Source of the DNA: Catellatospora sp. IY07-71
GTDB lineage: Bacteria; Actinomycetota; Actinomycetes; Mycobacteriales; Micromonosporaceae
Reading direction: 5' to 3'
DNA: 64,000 nt
NCBI RefSeq assembly: GCF_018326265.1
Contig: NZ_AP023360.1
Coordinates: forward strand, 6,047,501-6,111,500
Part shown: positions 45,072 to 53,205 of the stretch, one piece after another
Layout of the letters: every line of letters starts with the position of its first letter
How positions within the stretch are numbered: position 1 is the first letter of the stretch
Position numbers and translations under genes: made by a program
The notes under the pieces: model-generated
What the model was told of the DNA's origin: nothing
The model's database searches: none
Seen by the model: only the letters and a program-made list of their open reading frames with translations

Positions 45072-46397
45072 ATGAGCGCAGTCCTGCGCACCATAGGCGT
45101 CCTGCTGACCTCAGCAGTAGCCGTCACCGCCTGCTCCACCCCCGACGCCGCCCCTGGCGGCAGCACCGCCTCGGCCTGCGCGCCCTCCGGCGGCGGTCCG
45201 GTCACGCTGACGTTCACCTCCTGGGTCCCCAACATCGAGCAGGTCGTGCAGGCCTGGAACGCCGAGAACCCCGACATCCAGGTCAAGGTGCAGACCGGCC
45301 CGAGCGGCAACGGCGGCACCTACCAGAACTTCTTCAACCAGCTCAAGGCCGGAAACGCCCCGGACCTGGGCCAGATCGAGTACGACGCGCTGCCCGGATT
45401 CCGGGTCCAGGACGGCTTGTTCGACCTCGGCGCGTGCGACATCGTCGCCGCGGCCAGGGACCAGTTCGTGCCGTGGACCTGGGACCAGGTCAGCCTCGGC
45501 GACTCGGCCGCCGCCTACGGCGTGCCGCAGGACACCGGCCCGATGGCGCTGTTCTACCGCGCCGACCTGTTCGACAAGGCCGGCATCGCCGTGCCGGCCA
45601 CCTGGCAGGAGTACGCCGCCGCGGCGGAGAAGGTCAAGGCCGCGGGCGGATACATCACCAACTTCTCCCAGAGCGACATCAACCAGTTCGCCGGCCTGGC
45701 CTGGCAGGCGGGCGGGCACTGGTTCGGCAACGACGGGCAGAAGTGGACCGTCAGCCTGACCGACGACAAGACCACGAAGGTCGCGCAGTACTGGCAGGAT
45801 CTGATCGACCGCAGACTCGTGTCCTCGGTGCCGCCGTGGACCGCCGAGTGGGACAACGCCTACAACACCGACCAGGCCTGGACCTGGGTCTCGGCGGTGT
45901 GGGGCGCGAACTCGATCGCCACCGGCGCGCCGAAGACCAAGGGCAAGTGGCGGGTCGCCCCGATGCCGCAGTGGAGCAGCGGCGAGGCCAGCGCGGGCAA
46001 CTGGGGTGGGTCGTCCACGGCGGTGTTCAAGGGCTCCAAGCACCCGTACGAGGCCGCGAAGTTCGCACTGTGGCTGAACACCAGCGACGAGGCGCTCACC
46101 CTGCTCAACGAGAAGGCCAACCTGTACCCGGCCACCAAGGCCGGCGCGAACCTGCCGGCACTGGCCAATGGAGTGGCGTTCTACGGCGACCAGAAGATCT
46201 ACGAGGTGTTCGCCAAGGCGTCGACGCAGGTCCCGCCCGGGTTCACGTGGGGGCCGAGCATGACGGCCACCTACGCCAACGCCTCCGACGGGTTCAAGGC
46301 GGCGGTGTCGGGCCAGGGCACCCTCGCCGACGCCCTCACCGATGCCCAGGCCTACACAGTGCAGACCCTGAAGAACCAGGCGATCCCGGTCGCCTGA
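45072..46397 (+). CDS. Sugar-binding lipoprotein of the ABC importer
   Basis: The 441-residue solute-binding protein has a lipoprotein signal ending VTAC with Cys21 as lipidation site, then a disordered PDAAPGGST linker. PVTLTFTSWVPNIEQVVQAWNAENPDIQVKV, YQNFFNQLKAGNAPDLGQIEYDALPGF and GGSSTAVFKGSKHPYEAAKFALWLNT are cluster-B/CUT1 features. GAAAGG precedes the ATG. It delivers oligosaccharide to the two permeases; a strong terminator ends the operon. Confidence 0.95.
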   Translation: MSAVLRTIGVLLTSAVAVTACSTPDAAPGGSTASACAPSGGGPVTLTFTSWVPNIEQVVQAWNAENPDIQVKVQTGPSGNGGTYQNFFNQLKAGNAPDLGQIEYDALPGFRVQDGLFDLGACDIVAAARDQFVPWTWDQVSLGDSAAAYGVPQDTGPMALFYRADLFDKAGIAVPATWQEYAAAAEKVKAAGGYITNFSQSDINQFAGLAWQAGGHWFGNDGQKWTVSLTDDKTTKVAQYWQDLIDRRLVSSVPPWTAEWDNAYNTDQAWTWVSAVWGANSIATGAPKTKGKWRVAPMPQWSSGEASAGNWGGSSTAVFKGSKHPYEAAKFALWLNTSDEALTLLNEKANLYPATKAGANLPALANGVAFYGDQKIYEVFAKASTQVPPGFTWGPSMTATYANASDGFKAAVSGQGTLADALTDAQAYTVQTLKNQAIPVA

Positions 46398-46408
46398 CGC
46401 GCGAGACC

Positions 46409-46451
46409 GTGCCCGCGGGCCGGACCTCTCGACGGTCCGGCCCGCGGGCAC
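46409..46451 (+). terminator. 18-bp perfect hairpin ending the GH42/ABC operon
   Basis: GTGCCCGCGGGCCGGACC (46409-46426), loop TCTCGAC, complement at 46434-46451, 12 bases past the stop of the binding-protein gene. Confidence 0.9.
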
Positions 46452-46584
46452 GTCCTGCTCGGCGGGCCGGCCCCGGGGAACCCGCCCCGCCGTGCCGCGC
46501 TTCACGGCGATGAGGGGGACGGCAGGTGCAGACCCCACCGCACCGTCGCCGAGGCACACCCCCGCAGCCTCGCGTGACCGCCAC

Positions 46585-47229
46585 TCAGGTCCGCGCAGCC
46601 GGCGCCGCCAGGCCCCGACAGACCAGCTCCAGGTATGTCGTCAGCATGGCGCGCACCACGACGTCCTGTTCGGCGGCGATCGCCTGGCCACGGCCGTGGA
46701 CACGCTGCGCGAGCCCGATAAGAGCGTTGGTGATGGTGGCCGCGGTCAGCTCGGCAGGCGCCACGGCCGCCAGGGAGCCGTCCGCGAAGCCCCGCCGCAG
46801 GATGTCCACCAGCGGTGCATGCAGCCGGCGGATGGCCGACGCGTAGGCGGCCGCCTCCGGCGACGCGTCGAGCACGCCGAGCGTGGTGGCGTCGAACACG
46901 CGGGTGAAGCCGATCTCGTCCGCGACTTCGTCGACCAGCTTCTCCACCCGCCGCAGGTATCCGGCGAGCAGCTCGGCGCCGCTGCCGGTCAGCCCGGCGC
47001 GGGCCTGCTCGGCGCGGGCGGCCCAGTGATCGAGGATGTCGGCCTCGATCGCCAGTGCCACATGATCTCGGCTCAGAAAGTAGCGGTAGAAGGTGCGCCG
47101 GGTGACCGCGGCCTGTTCGGTGATCTGCTCGACGGTCACCGCGTCTACTCCGTGCTGGAGGAACAGCGCACGGGCCGCGGCGAGCAGTTCGGCACGGCGC
47201 CGGGCACGCAGCCTGGCGTTCTCCGTCAC
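46585..47229 (-). CDS. TetR-family repressor near the GH2 operon
   Basis: The 214-residue protein is read from GTG 47229 with GAGGA 5-7 bases upstream. Helix-turn-helix: VDAVTVEQITEQAAVTRRTFYRYFLSRDHVALAI; the C-terminal ligand domain is helical. It lies 127 bp downstream of the GH2 gene in the same direction. It may control that gene and the symporter; an ACACAGCTGTGT palindrome before the symporter is a candidate operator. Confidence 0.9.
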   Translation of the reverse strand: MTENARLRARRRAELLAAARALFLQHGVDAVTVEQITEQAAVTRRTFYRYFLSRDHVALAIEADILDHWAARAEQARAGLTGSGAELLAGYLRRVEKLVDEVADEIGFTRVFDATTLGVLDASPEAAAYASAIRRLHAPLVDILRRGFADGSLAAVAPAELTAATITNALIGLAQRVHGRGQAIAAEQDVVVRAMLTTYLELVCRGLAAPAART

Positions 47230-47356
47230 GGTGTCCTCGGCGCGTTCACACCCGTCAGGATACGAGGTGGAACTGCGCCGAACCGCGAGCCGCAGCCGCG
47301 AGGCAGGACGGCAGCGGGTTGCCGCCGGGACGAGTCCCGCGAATACATTGAACAGG

Positions 47357-50300
47357 TCACTGCGAGTCCCATGCCACCGCCACGGTGAGGCGATACCGGC
47401 GGTGGGCCGGCAGGCGCGCGTGGTCACGCAGGGCGAGCTCGCCGGGCAGGTCGCCGCCCACGCCGCGTTGCGCGATGTCCAGCGACAGCGTCGGCGGGCC
47501 GGAGGTGGGCAGTTCGTCGGCGTGCTCGGCCGTGGCGAGCTGCTGCTGGGTGTAGGGCCGCACCGAGGCCTCGAAGGGCTCGCCCTCGACGCGGCCGAAG
47601 CCGACCGTGTGTCCCCCGCCGGTGAGACGCAGCCAGTCCAGGCCGGTGCGGTTGCCGTTCTCCTGCGGGCGGGCGTAGGAGTGCGGCAGGCCGGTCACCG
47701 GCGAGGACCAGCGGCCCAGCCGGGCGCCGAGGTTGCGGTCGCGGTAGGTCTCGTGCGGGCCGAGGCCGTAGTAGTCGACGTGGGTCAGCCCCGCGGCGAA
47801 GGTGCCGGTCCAGCCCGCGCGGATCAATGGCCTGCCGGGTACGAGGTCGAGCGTGAGCAGCACGTGCGGTCCGCTGGTGGCGGCGGTCAGGCTGCCGGTG
47901 ACGCCGGGCACGGCCAGCCGCACGGTGACCGTGCTCGTGTCGCCGTGCGAGCCGGTGGTGGCGGCACGGCCACGCACCCGGTGGGTGGCGCGCCGCCAGC
48001 GGCGATCGCCGGACAACGCGGCCAGGGCGGGTGCGAAGTTGGCCAGCCCCCGGTCGTTGTCTGTCTCGGCGCGCCACAGGTTGAGCCGCAGTGGCTCGGT
48101 CAGCAGCTCGCTGTCGTCCCACCGCAGGGAGCTGACCGTTGCGGCGCGGGTGTCGATGGTCATGCCGCGGCGGCCGCGGGTCAGGGTGACCAGTCCCCTG
48201 CTCCGGCGCAGTTCCCAGGATCTGCCCGGGTCGGGGTCCGGCCGGTCCGGCAGCGGGGCGGCGACGCGTGGGCCGATCGGGAACTGCGCCCACGCCTGCT
48301 CGTCGCCGGCCCGCGCCCAGCCGGTCGCGGCGCGGTGAACCAGGCTGACGGTCAGCGTCGTGGCCCCTGTCGGCATGGCGGGGACGGCGATGCGGCGGGC
48401 CTCGCCGGCAGGCACGCGCACGTCGGAGTGCTCGCCGCCGCCCGCCCGGTCGCCGTGCCGGTCAGCGCGCCAGCGCAGCAGGTATCCCGACAGGTCGTCG
48501 AAGCTGTGCCGGTTGTGCAGCGTGACGGCTGCGCCGTCGTAGGTGAAGACGACGTGCTGGTAGACCCGGGTCACCTCAGCGAGCGCCGGGTGCGGGCTGC
48601 GGTCGGCGGCGACCAGGCCGTTGGCGCAGAAGTAGCGGTCGTGGGGGGTGTCGCCGAAGTCGCCGCCGTAGGCGCGCCGGATCCGCCCGTCGGGCAGGTC
48701 GACGTCGATCGTCTGGTCGACCCAGTCCCAGATGAACCCGCCTGCCCAGTTGGGGTAGCGGTGGAAGTTGTCCACGTGCTCGGCCAGGTTGCCGAGGCTG
48801 TTCTCCATCGCGTGCGCGTACTCGCAGGCCATGACCGGCCGGTCGGCGTACTGTGCGGCGCGGAAGGGCTTGTGGTCGGCGGCGACGGCGTTGAGGGCAC
48901 GCTGGCGCAGGGTGATCGGCAGATCCCGGCCTTCGCCTGCGCGCTGTTCGAGGTCCGGGGTGGGGTACATCAGCGACAGCACGTCGCTGTTGCGCAGGTC
49001 GGTGTCGCCCTCGTAGTGGATCGGGCGGGTGCGGTCCAGGGCGAGCACGGTGCGCCGGGCCAGGTCGAAGGCGTCGCCGTCGCCGGCCTCGTTGCCCAGC
49101 GACCACATGACGACGCTGGGGTGGGAGCGGTTGCGCCGGACCATGCGCTCGATACGGTCCGCGACCGCCGGATGCCAGCGTGGGTCGTCGCCGGGGATGC
49201 CGCGGCGGCGAACCCCGTGCGACTCGATCTCGGCCTCGTCGACGACGTAGAGGCCGAGCTCGTCGCAGAGCCGGTAAACCTGGGCCGGGTTCGGATAGTG
49301 CGACATCCGCACCGCGTTGATGTTCGCCCGTTTCATCATGGCGAAGTCGGTGCGGCGCACGTCGTCGGGAACGTCCCAGATGCGGCGCGGGTGGAAGTCA
49401 TGGCGGTTGACGCCGTGGAACACCACGGGGCGGCCGTTGACCCGCAGCTGCGCCCCGGCGATGTCGACGCGGCGGAACCCGACCGCACGGGTCGAGCGCC
49501 AGCTGGCGTCGCCGTGCACGACCTCGACCAGCAGGTCGTACAGGTGCGGGGACTCAGCGCTCCAGGGCGCGGCACCGGTGACGGCGAGCCGCATCGCGGT
49601 CACGGGACCGGCGAGGTCGGCTGTGGCCCGCGCGACGACGCCGCCGGTGCACCGGTCGGTGAGCACGGCCCGGCACCGCCCGGCACCCGCGGTGACGGCC
49701 AGGGCGACAAGGCCGTCGCCGGTGACCGCGTCGAAGTCGGCCTCCACCGCGACGTCCCAGGGGGCGTGGGCGGGCTCGGCGGTCAGGCGCACGCCGCGGG
49801 TGATGCCGCTGAACCACCACATGTCCTGGCCCTCCAGGAACGAACCGGTGCAGTAGCGGTGCACGAGGACGGCGACGAGATTGCGGCCCGGGCGCAGCAG
49901 CGCGGAGACGTCGAACTCGGCCGGGGTCATCGAGCCCTCGCTGTAGCCTGCGGGCACACCGTTGATCCACAGGTGCAGCGCCGACTTCACGGCGCCGAAG
50001 TGCAGGATCACCCGCCGCCCCGTCCAGTCCGGCGGCATGGTGAACCAGGTGCGGTGCGCGCCGGTGGGGGTGTCGCGCGGATGCACGGTGCCCCGGCGGC
50101 GGCCGCGTGTTCCCAGCGCGGGCGGGAAGCGGTATGCCAGGTAGTAGGGCGTGCCGTAGCCTTGCAGCTCCCATACCCCGGGCACCTGGACGCTGTCCCA
50201 CGCGCCGTCGTCGAAGCCCGGCCGTTCGAATCCCTCCGGAGCCTGTGCGAGCCGGGGTGTCCAGTGGAAGCGCCAACCGCCGTCGAGGACGGCCGTCCAG

Positions 50301-50407
50301 CGGGAGGCGTCGGACCAGGTGGCTTCGGCGCGGGCGGGCAGTTTCCCGCGGCCGACGGTGGCCGGGTCTGCCACGTCCCGGTGCAGGATGTCGTGCCAGG
50401 CGCTCAT
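47357..50407 (-). CDS. lacZ: Beta-galactosidase, GH2 (LacZ type)
   Basis: A 1,016-residue LacZ homologue: N-terminal sugar-binding domain (WELQGYGTPYYLAYRFP), Ig-like domains, TIM barrel with VVMWSLGNEAGDG (acid/base Glu), RPVMACEYAHAMENSLGN (nucleophile Glu) and FIWDWVDQTID, and a small-chain C-terminal domain (HVDYYGLGPHETYRDRNLGARLGRW). It hydrolyses lactose and other beta-galactosides. ATGA overlap with the GPH symporter gene upstream makes a two-gene transport-and-cleavage operon. Confidence 0.96.
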   Translation of the reverse strand: MSAWHDILHRDVADPATVGRGKLPARAEATWSDASRWTAVLDGGWRFHWTPRLAQAPEGFERPGFDDGAWDSVQVPGVWELQGYGTPYYLAYRFPPALGTRGRRRGTVHPRDTPTGAHRTWFTMPPDWTGRRVILHFGAVKSALHLWINGVPAGYSEGSMTPAEFDVSALLRPGRNLVAVLVHRYCTGSFLEGQDMWWFSGITRGVRLTAEPAHAPWDVAVEADFDAVTGDGLVALAVTAGAGRCRAVLTDRCTGGVVARATADLAGPVTAMRLAVTGAAPWSAESPHLYDLLVEVVHGDASWRSTRAVGFRRVDIAGAQLRVNGRPVVFHGVNRHDFHPRRIWDVPDDVRRTDFAMMKRANINAVRMSHYPNPAQVYRLCDELGLYVVDEAEIESHGVRRRGIPGDDPRWHPAVADRIERMVRRNRSHPSVVMWSLGNEAGDGDAFDLARRTVLALDRTRPIHYEGDTDLRNSDVLSLMYPTPDLEQRAGEGRDLPITLRQRALNAVAADHKPFRAAQYADRPVMACEYAHAMENSLGNLAEHVDNFHRYPNWAGGFIWDWVDQTIDVDLPDGRIRRAYGGDFGDTPHDRYFCANGLVAADRSPHPALAEVTRVYQHVVFTYDGAAVTLHNRHSFDDLSGYLLRWRADRHGDRAGGGEHSDVRVPAGEARRIAVPAMPTGATTLTVSLVHRAATGWARAGDEQAWAQFPIGPRVAAPLPDRPDPDPGRSWELRRSRGLVTLTRGRRGMTIDTRAATVSSLRWDDSELLTEPLRLNLWRAETDNDRGLANFAPALAALSGDRRWRRATHRVRGRAATTGSHGDTSTVTVRLAVPGVTGSLTAATSGPHVLLTLDLVPGRPLIRAGWTGTFAAGLTHVDYYGLGPHETYRDRNLGARLGRWSSPVTGLPHSYARPQENGNRTGLDWLRLTGGGHTVGFGRVEGEPFEASVRPYTQQQLATAEHADELPTSGPPTLSLDIAQRGVGGDLPGELALRDHARLPAHRRYRLTVAVAWDSQ

Positions 50408-51759
50408 GCCACGCCGTCCCGGCCGCGCAGCTCGGCGACGATGGCGGTGTGGCGCTGCTCGCTGAGCGGATAGCGGGCCAGCGGCGCGATGGCGAGCAGC
50501 CCGCCCAGGCCGGGAGCGAGGGTCATGAGCAGGTGCAGGCCGTCGAGGGTGGCGGTGGACTGTGCCTGGTTGGCGACGTAGCCGACGGCGGCGAGTACGC
50601 CCAGGGCGGCGCCGGCGCCCAGCCCGGAGGCGACCTTGGTCTTGAAGATGTTGAGCGAGAACACCAGGCCTTCGGTGCGGCGCCCGGTCTTCCACTGGCC
50701 GAATTCGACGGTGTCGGCGAGCATCGACAGCAGCGTGATGTTGGCCAGGCCGAAGCCGGCTCCGCCGAGCGCGGTCCAGGCCATGACCGGCGCGGCGGAA
50801 GCGTACCCGGTGAACCAGGCGAAGACGGAGGTCAGCGACGTCAGCGCGATGCCGGCCACCGCGGCTCGACGCTTGCCCAGGCGGCGCGCCGACAGGGGGC
50901 TGAGCAGTGAACCGACGATCGTCGCGACGGCGAACAGGCCGAGGAGCACGGGGACCAGACTGGCGGAGCCCAGGTTGTAGGTGGCGTAGTAGACCGGCAC
51001 GATGCTGCGCACCGCGAACACGAGTTCGGTGATCAACAGCGCCGCCAAAACCAGCTGCAGGGGGCGGTTGGCGGCCAGCAGCCGAAGCATGGTGCGGAGG
51101 CCGTACGAGTCGGGGGTAGTGGGCCGCTCGCGCACGGCCGCTGCGGTGACCCAGGTCAGGGCCACCGCAGCGGTCCCGTAGAGTGCGGCGACCAGCAGCC
51201 AGCCGCGCTGGTCGTCGCCGCCGGCCAGCAGCGCCACGAGTGGCAGGGTCGCGATGTTGGCGCCGATGTAGCCGACGCTGGCGAGCGTGCGCGGCACCAT
51301 GACGATGGCGGTGCGGTCGTGGGTGTCGGTGCTCAGCGCGGCCGACATCGACCAGTAGGGCACGTCCATGGCGGTGAAGGCGATGCCCCACAGCAGGTAG
51401 CTGGCGTAGGCGAAGGCGAGCCTGCCGTCCGGGCCGAGCTGCGGTGCGCTCATGCAGGCGATGGTGGCCGCGGCGAGCACCGGCGGCACGAAGATCAGGT
51501 AGGGCCGGAAGCGGCCCCACCGGGTGCGGGTGCGGTCGACGACCGCGCCCATCACCGGATCGAACAAGGCGTCGGCGGTGCGCACGACGAGGAACAGCAC
51601 GGCGACCGCACCGGGGTCGAGGCCGTAGTGGTCGGTGTAGAAGACCCCGAGGTAGGTCGCGATGAACCCGTACACGATGTTGTTGCCCAGGCTGCCCCAG
51701 CCGTAGGCCACCTTGGTGCGCCAGCTGGTGTGGGTGACGGCGACGGTGCCGATCGACAT
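50404..51759 (-). CDS. GPH-family sugar:cation symporter (MelB/LacS-like)
   Basis: The 451-residue transporter has 12 helices; KVAYGWGSLGNNIVYGFIATYLGVFYTD and RTADALFDPVMGAVVDRTRTRWGRFRPYLI are the GPH signatures (cation-site Asp cluster in helix 2 and loop 2-3), and SMLADTVEFGQWKTGRRTEGLVFSL the second. No LacS-type IIA domain at the C-terminus. Its ATG has no ribosome-binding site and lies 14 bases from a palindrome, so it could be leaderless or start differently. Probably imports lactose or galactosides for GH2. Confidence 0.92.
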   Translation of the reverse strand: MSIGTVAVTHTSWRTKVAYGWGSLGNNIVYGFIATYLGVFYTDHYGLDPGAVAVLFLVVRTADALFDPVMGAVVDRTRTRWGRFRPYLIFVPPVLAAATIACMSAPQLGPDGRLAFAYASYLLWGIAFTAMDVPYWSMSAALSTDTHDRTAIVMVPRTLASVGYIGANIATLPLVALLAGGDDQRGWLLVAALYGTAAVALTWVTAAAVRERPTTPDSYGLRTMLRLLAANRPLQLVLAALLITELVFAVRSIVPVYYATYNLGSASLVPVLLGLFAVATIVGSLLSPLSARRLGKRRAAVAGIALTSLTSVFAWFTGYASAAPVMAWTALGGAGFGLANITLLSMLADTVEFGQWKTGRRTEGLVFSLNIFKTKVASGLGAGAALGVLAAVGYVANQAQSTATLDGLHLLMTLAPGLGGLLAIAPLARYPLSEQRHTAIVAELRGRDGVA

Positions 51760-51772
51760 GCGCGAGAAAATA

Positions 51773-51784
51773 ACACAGCTGTGT
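51773..51784. promoter_or_regulatory. Palindrome ACACAGCTGTGT before the GPH/GH2 operon
   Basis: A perfect 12-bp inverted repeat with flanking ATA/CAT imperfect extension, at 14-25 bases upstream of the symporter ATG. The position would block initiation; candidate operator of the TetR at 46585 or another regulator. Confidence 0.6.
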
Positions 51785-51984
51785 CATTCTTGGAGTCCGC
51801 ACGCCCCAGCGATCTCATCAGCCGGGTACCGCCGCCGGGCGGGAACGGACTTCGATGGCGTGGCGGCACGAGCGAGTCCGGGGGCGAGCTCCCGCGGATT
51901 TCGGCTCCGGGCAAGGAGGTTGCACGCTGCGACCGGCATGGTTTACCTTCGCTCGTTTTGTTTGATCACGGGGAGGCAAGAATC

Positions 51985-52797
51985 ATGCGATGGAAAGCAC
52001 TGGCCGGCATCGTCGCCGTCCTGGCGTGGCTGGTCCCGGCAGCACCGGCGGCCGCCGCCGATCCGGCAGAGATCGGCCTCGAAGCAGCGTGCCGGCTCGG
52101 CCAGCCGGTGACCTACCCTGACCTGCGGCCGCTGCTCGCCGTCGACGTCGACGCGTTGACCGACACCGAGGTCCGGGTCACGGTGAACCAGGTCCTCGCC
52201 GCGAGCAAGGACCGGTATGTCGGCGTCACGCAGCGGGCGCAGGAGGCGCTGGACGGCACGCAGGACATCCGCGAGTTCCTCGAGTCCCGGGCGCTGGTCG
52301 TGTGGAACACCGACCTGCGGGTCCTGACCAGCCAGGTCATGTCGGCCGGCGGTGCCCACGTCAAGGCGGCCGCCAACAAGGTGCTCGACGACGGCGGAAT
52401 CGACGCCACGCTCGGTTTCGTCAACGACGGCCAGCACGAAGCACGCGCGCTGGACTATCGCGACCTCGTCACCGAGGCCAAGCGCACCGGCGGACCCGAG
52501 GTGGTCAAGGCCGCGACGGCCGCGCTGGACGGCACGTTCGAGGACCTGCGCGTCTTCCTGTGCAGCGGCTGGCGCGAGGCGTACGACAAGGACCAGGCGG
52601 CCGCTTCACCGTCGCCTTCGGCTTCGGCGACCCCCTCGGCGTCGGCGGCACCGTCCTCGTCGCCCGCGCAGTCGGCGCCGCCCGGCCCTCAGCTGCCCAC
52701 CACCGGCACGAACACGATGACCCTGGTGCTCGTGGCCGGAGCCCTGATCGCCCTGGGCGCGGCCGGTATCGCGATCGCCCGCCGCGTCCGGGCCTAG
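51985..52797 (+). CDS. Sortase-anchored ALF-repeat surface protein
   Basis: The 270-residue preprotein has GGGGAGG before the ATG, a signal peptide (about 1-24, APAAAA), and three ALF repeats: VRVTVNQVLAASKDRYVGVTQRAQEALDGTQDIREFLES, LRVLTSQVMSAGGAHVKAAANKVLDDGGIDATLGFVNDG, and VTEAKRTGGPEVVKAATAALDGTFEDLRVFLCSG, each with the spaced A.....AL.Gt..d...Fl pattern. A Ser/Pro-rich wall-spanning linker leads to LPTTG (from residue 237), a hydrophobic helix and RRVRA, a sortase motif. Probably covalently attached to peptidoglycan. No sortase is in the window. Confidence 0.88.
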   Translation: MRWKALAGIVAVLAWLVPAAPAAAADPAEIGLEAACRLGQPVTYPDLRPLLAVDVDALTDTEVRVTVNQVLAASKDRYVGVTQRAQEALDGTQDIREFLESRALVVWNTDLRVLTSQVMSAGGAHVKAAANKVLDDGGIDATLGFVNDGQHEARALDYRDLVTEAKRTGGPEVVKAATAALDGTFEDLRVFLCSGWREAYDKDQAAASPSPSASATPSASAAPSSSPAQSAPPGPQLPTTGTNTMTLVLVAGALIALGAAGIAIARRVRA

Positions 52798-52806
52798 CCG
52801 GCACGT

Positions 52807-52836
52807 CGTGGGGGGGCCGGTTCCCCGTCCCCCACG
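52807..52836 (+). terminator. Hairpin after the ALF-repeat gene
   Basis: CGTGGGGG (52807-52814) and CCCCCACG (52829-52836), 10 bases past the stop. Confidence 0.6.
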
Positions 52837-53088
52837 ATCCACGTGCATGACCGGCATGCGTTTGCGGCTTGCGGGTGACGACCGTCGGTGGCTTCACGAT
52901 CGCCCGGCCTTGGGACGCCCGTTGCGCGGCGTGCCTTCGGCGCACTAAAGTCGATCTCGGTGAATGTATCGGCCGGCCGCGCGCGGCCGGAACAGGTGCG
53001 TGGTGCCTCTGAACATGTGTGCACCCGCAGGCCAGGCTTCGCCGGCCACACCGCATTCGGGGAATGCAGCACCCACGGGGAGACAGAC

Positions 53089-53205
53089 GTGCGCAGCAAG
53101 CTCATCACATCGGTGTTCTGCCAGCCGGTACCCGATCCTGCCACGCCGTCGCCGGCAGATCCCGGCGCTGCCGGGTTCCCCCGGCGGACGGCGGTCGAGC
53201 CGTGA
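53089..53205 (+). CDS. 38-residue peptide ORF coupled to the condensation gene
   Basis: Read from GTG 53089 with GGGGAGA 5-6 bases upstream, the product is VRSKLITSVFCQPV, then a Pro/Asp/Ala-rich tail ending RRTAVEP. TGA (53203-53205) overlaps the GTG of the condensation-domain gene (GTGA), so it is the first translated cistron of the cluster. It has one Cys. It could be a precursor peptide or a translational leader. The frame is open upstream to 52888 without a better start. No family recognised. Confidence 0.45.
   Translation: MRSKLITSVFCQPVPDPATPSPADPGAAGFPRRTAVEP

Noticed and set aside
46409..46451. Long inverted repeat considered as a MITE end
   Set aside because: It follows a stop codon directly and has no target duplication; a terminator explains it.
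47326..47339. CGGGAC-GA-GTCCCG palindrome downstream of lacZ
   Set aside because: Too short a loop and too GC-rich to distinguish a terminator from chance; not used as a TetR operator.
47093..50473. Open frame of 1,126 codons on the plus strand
   Set aside because: Antisense of the GH2 gene and TetR; no family features.
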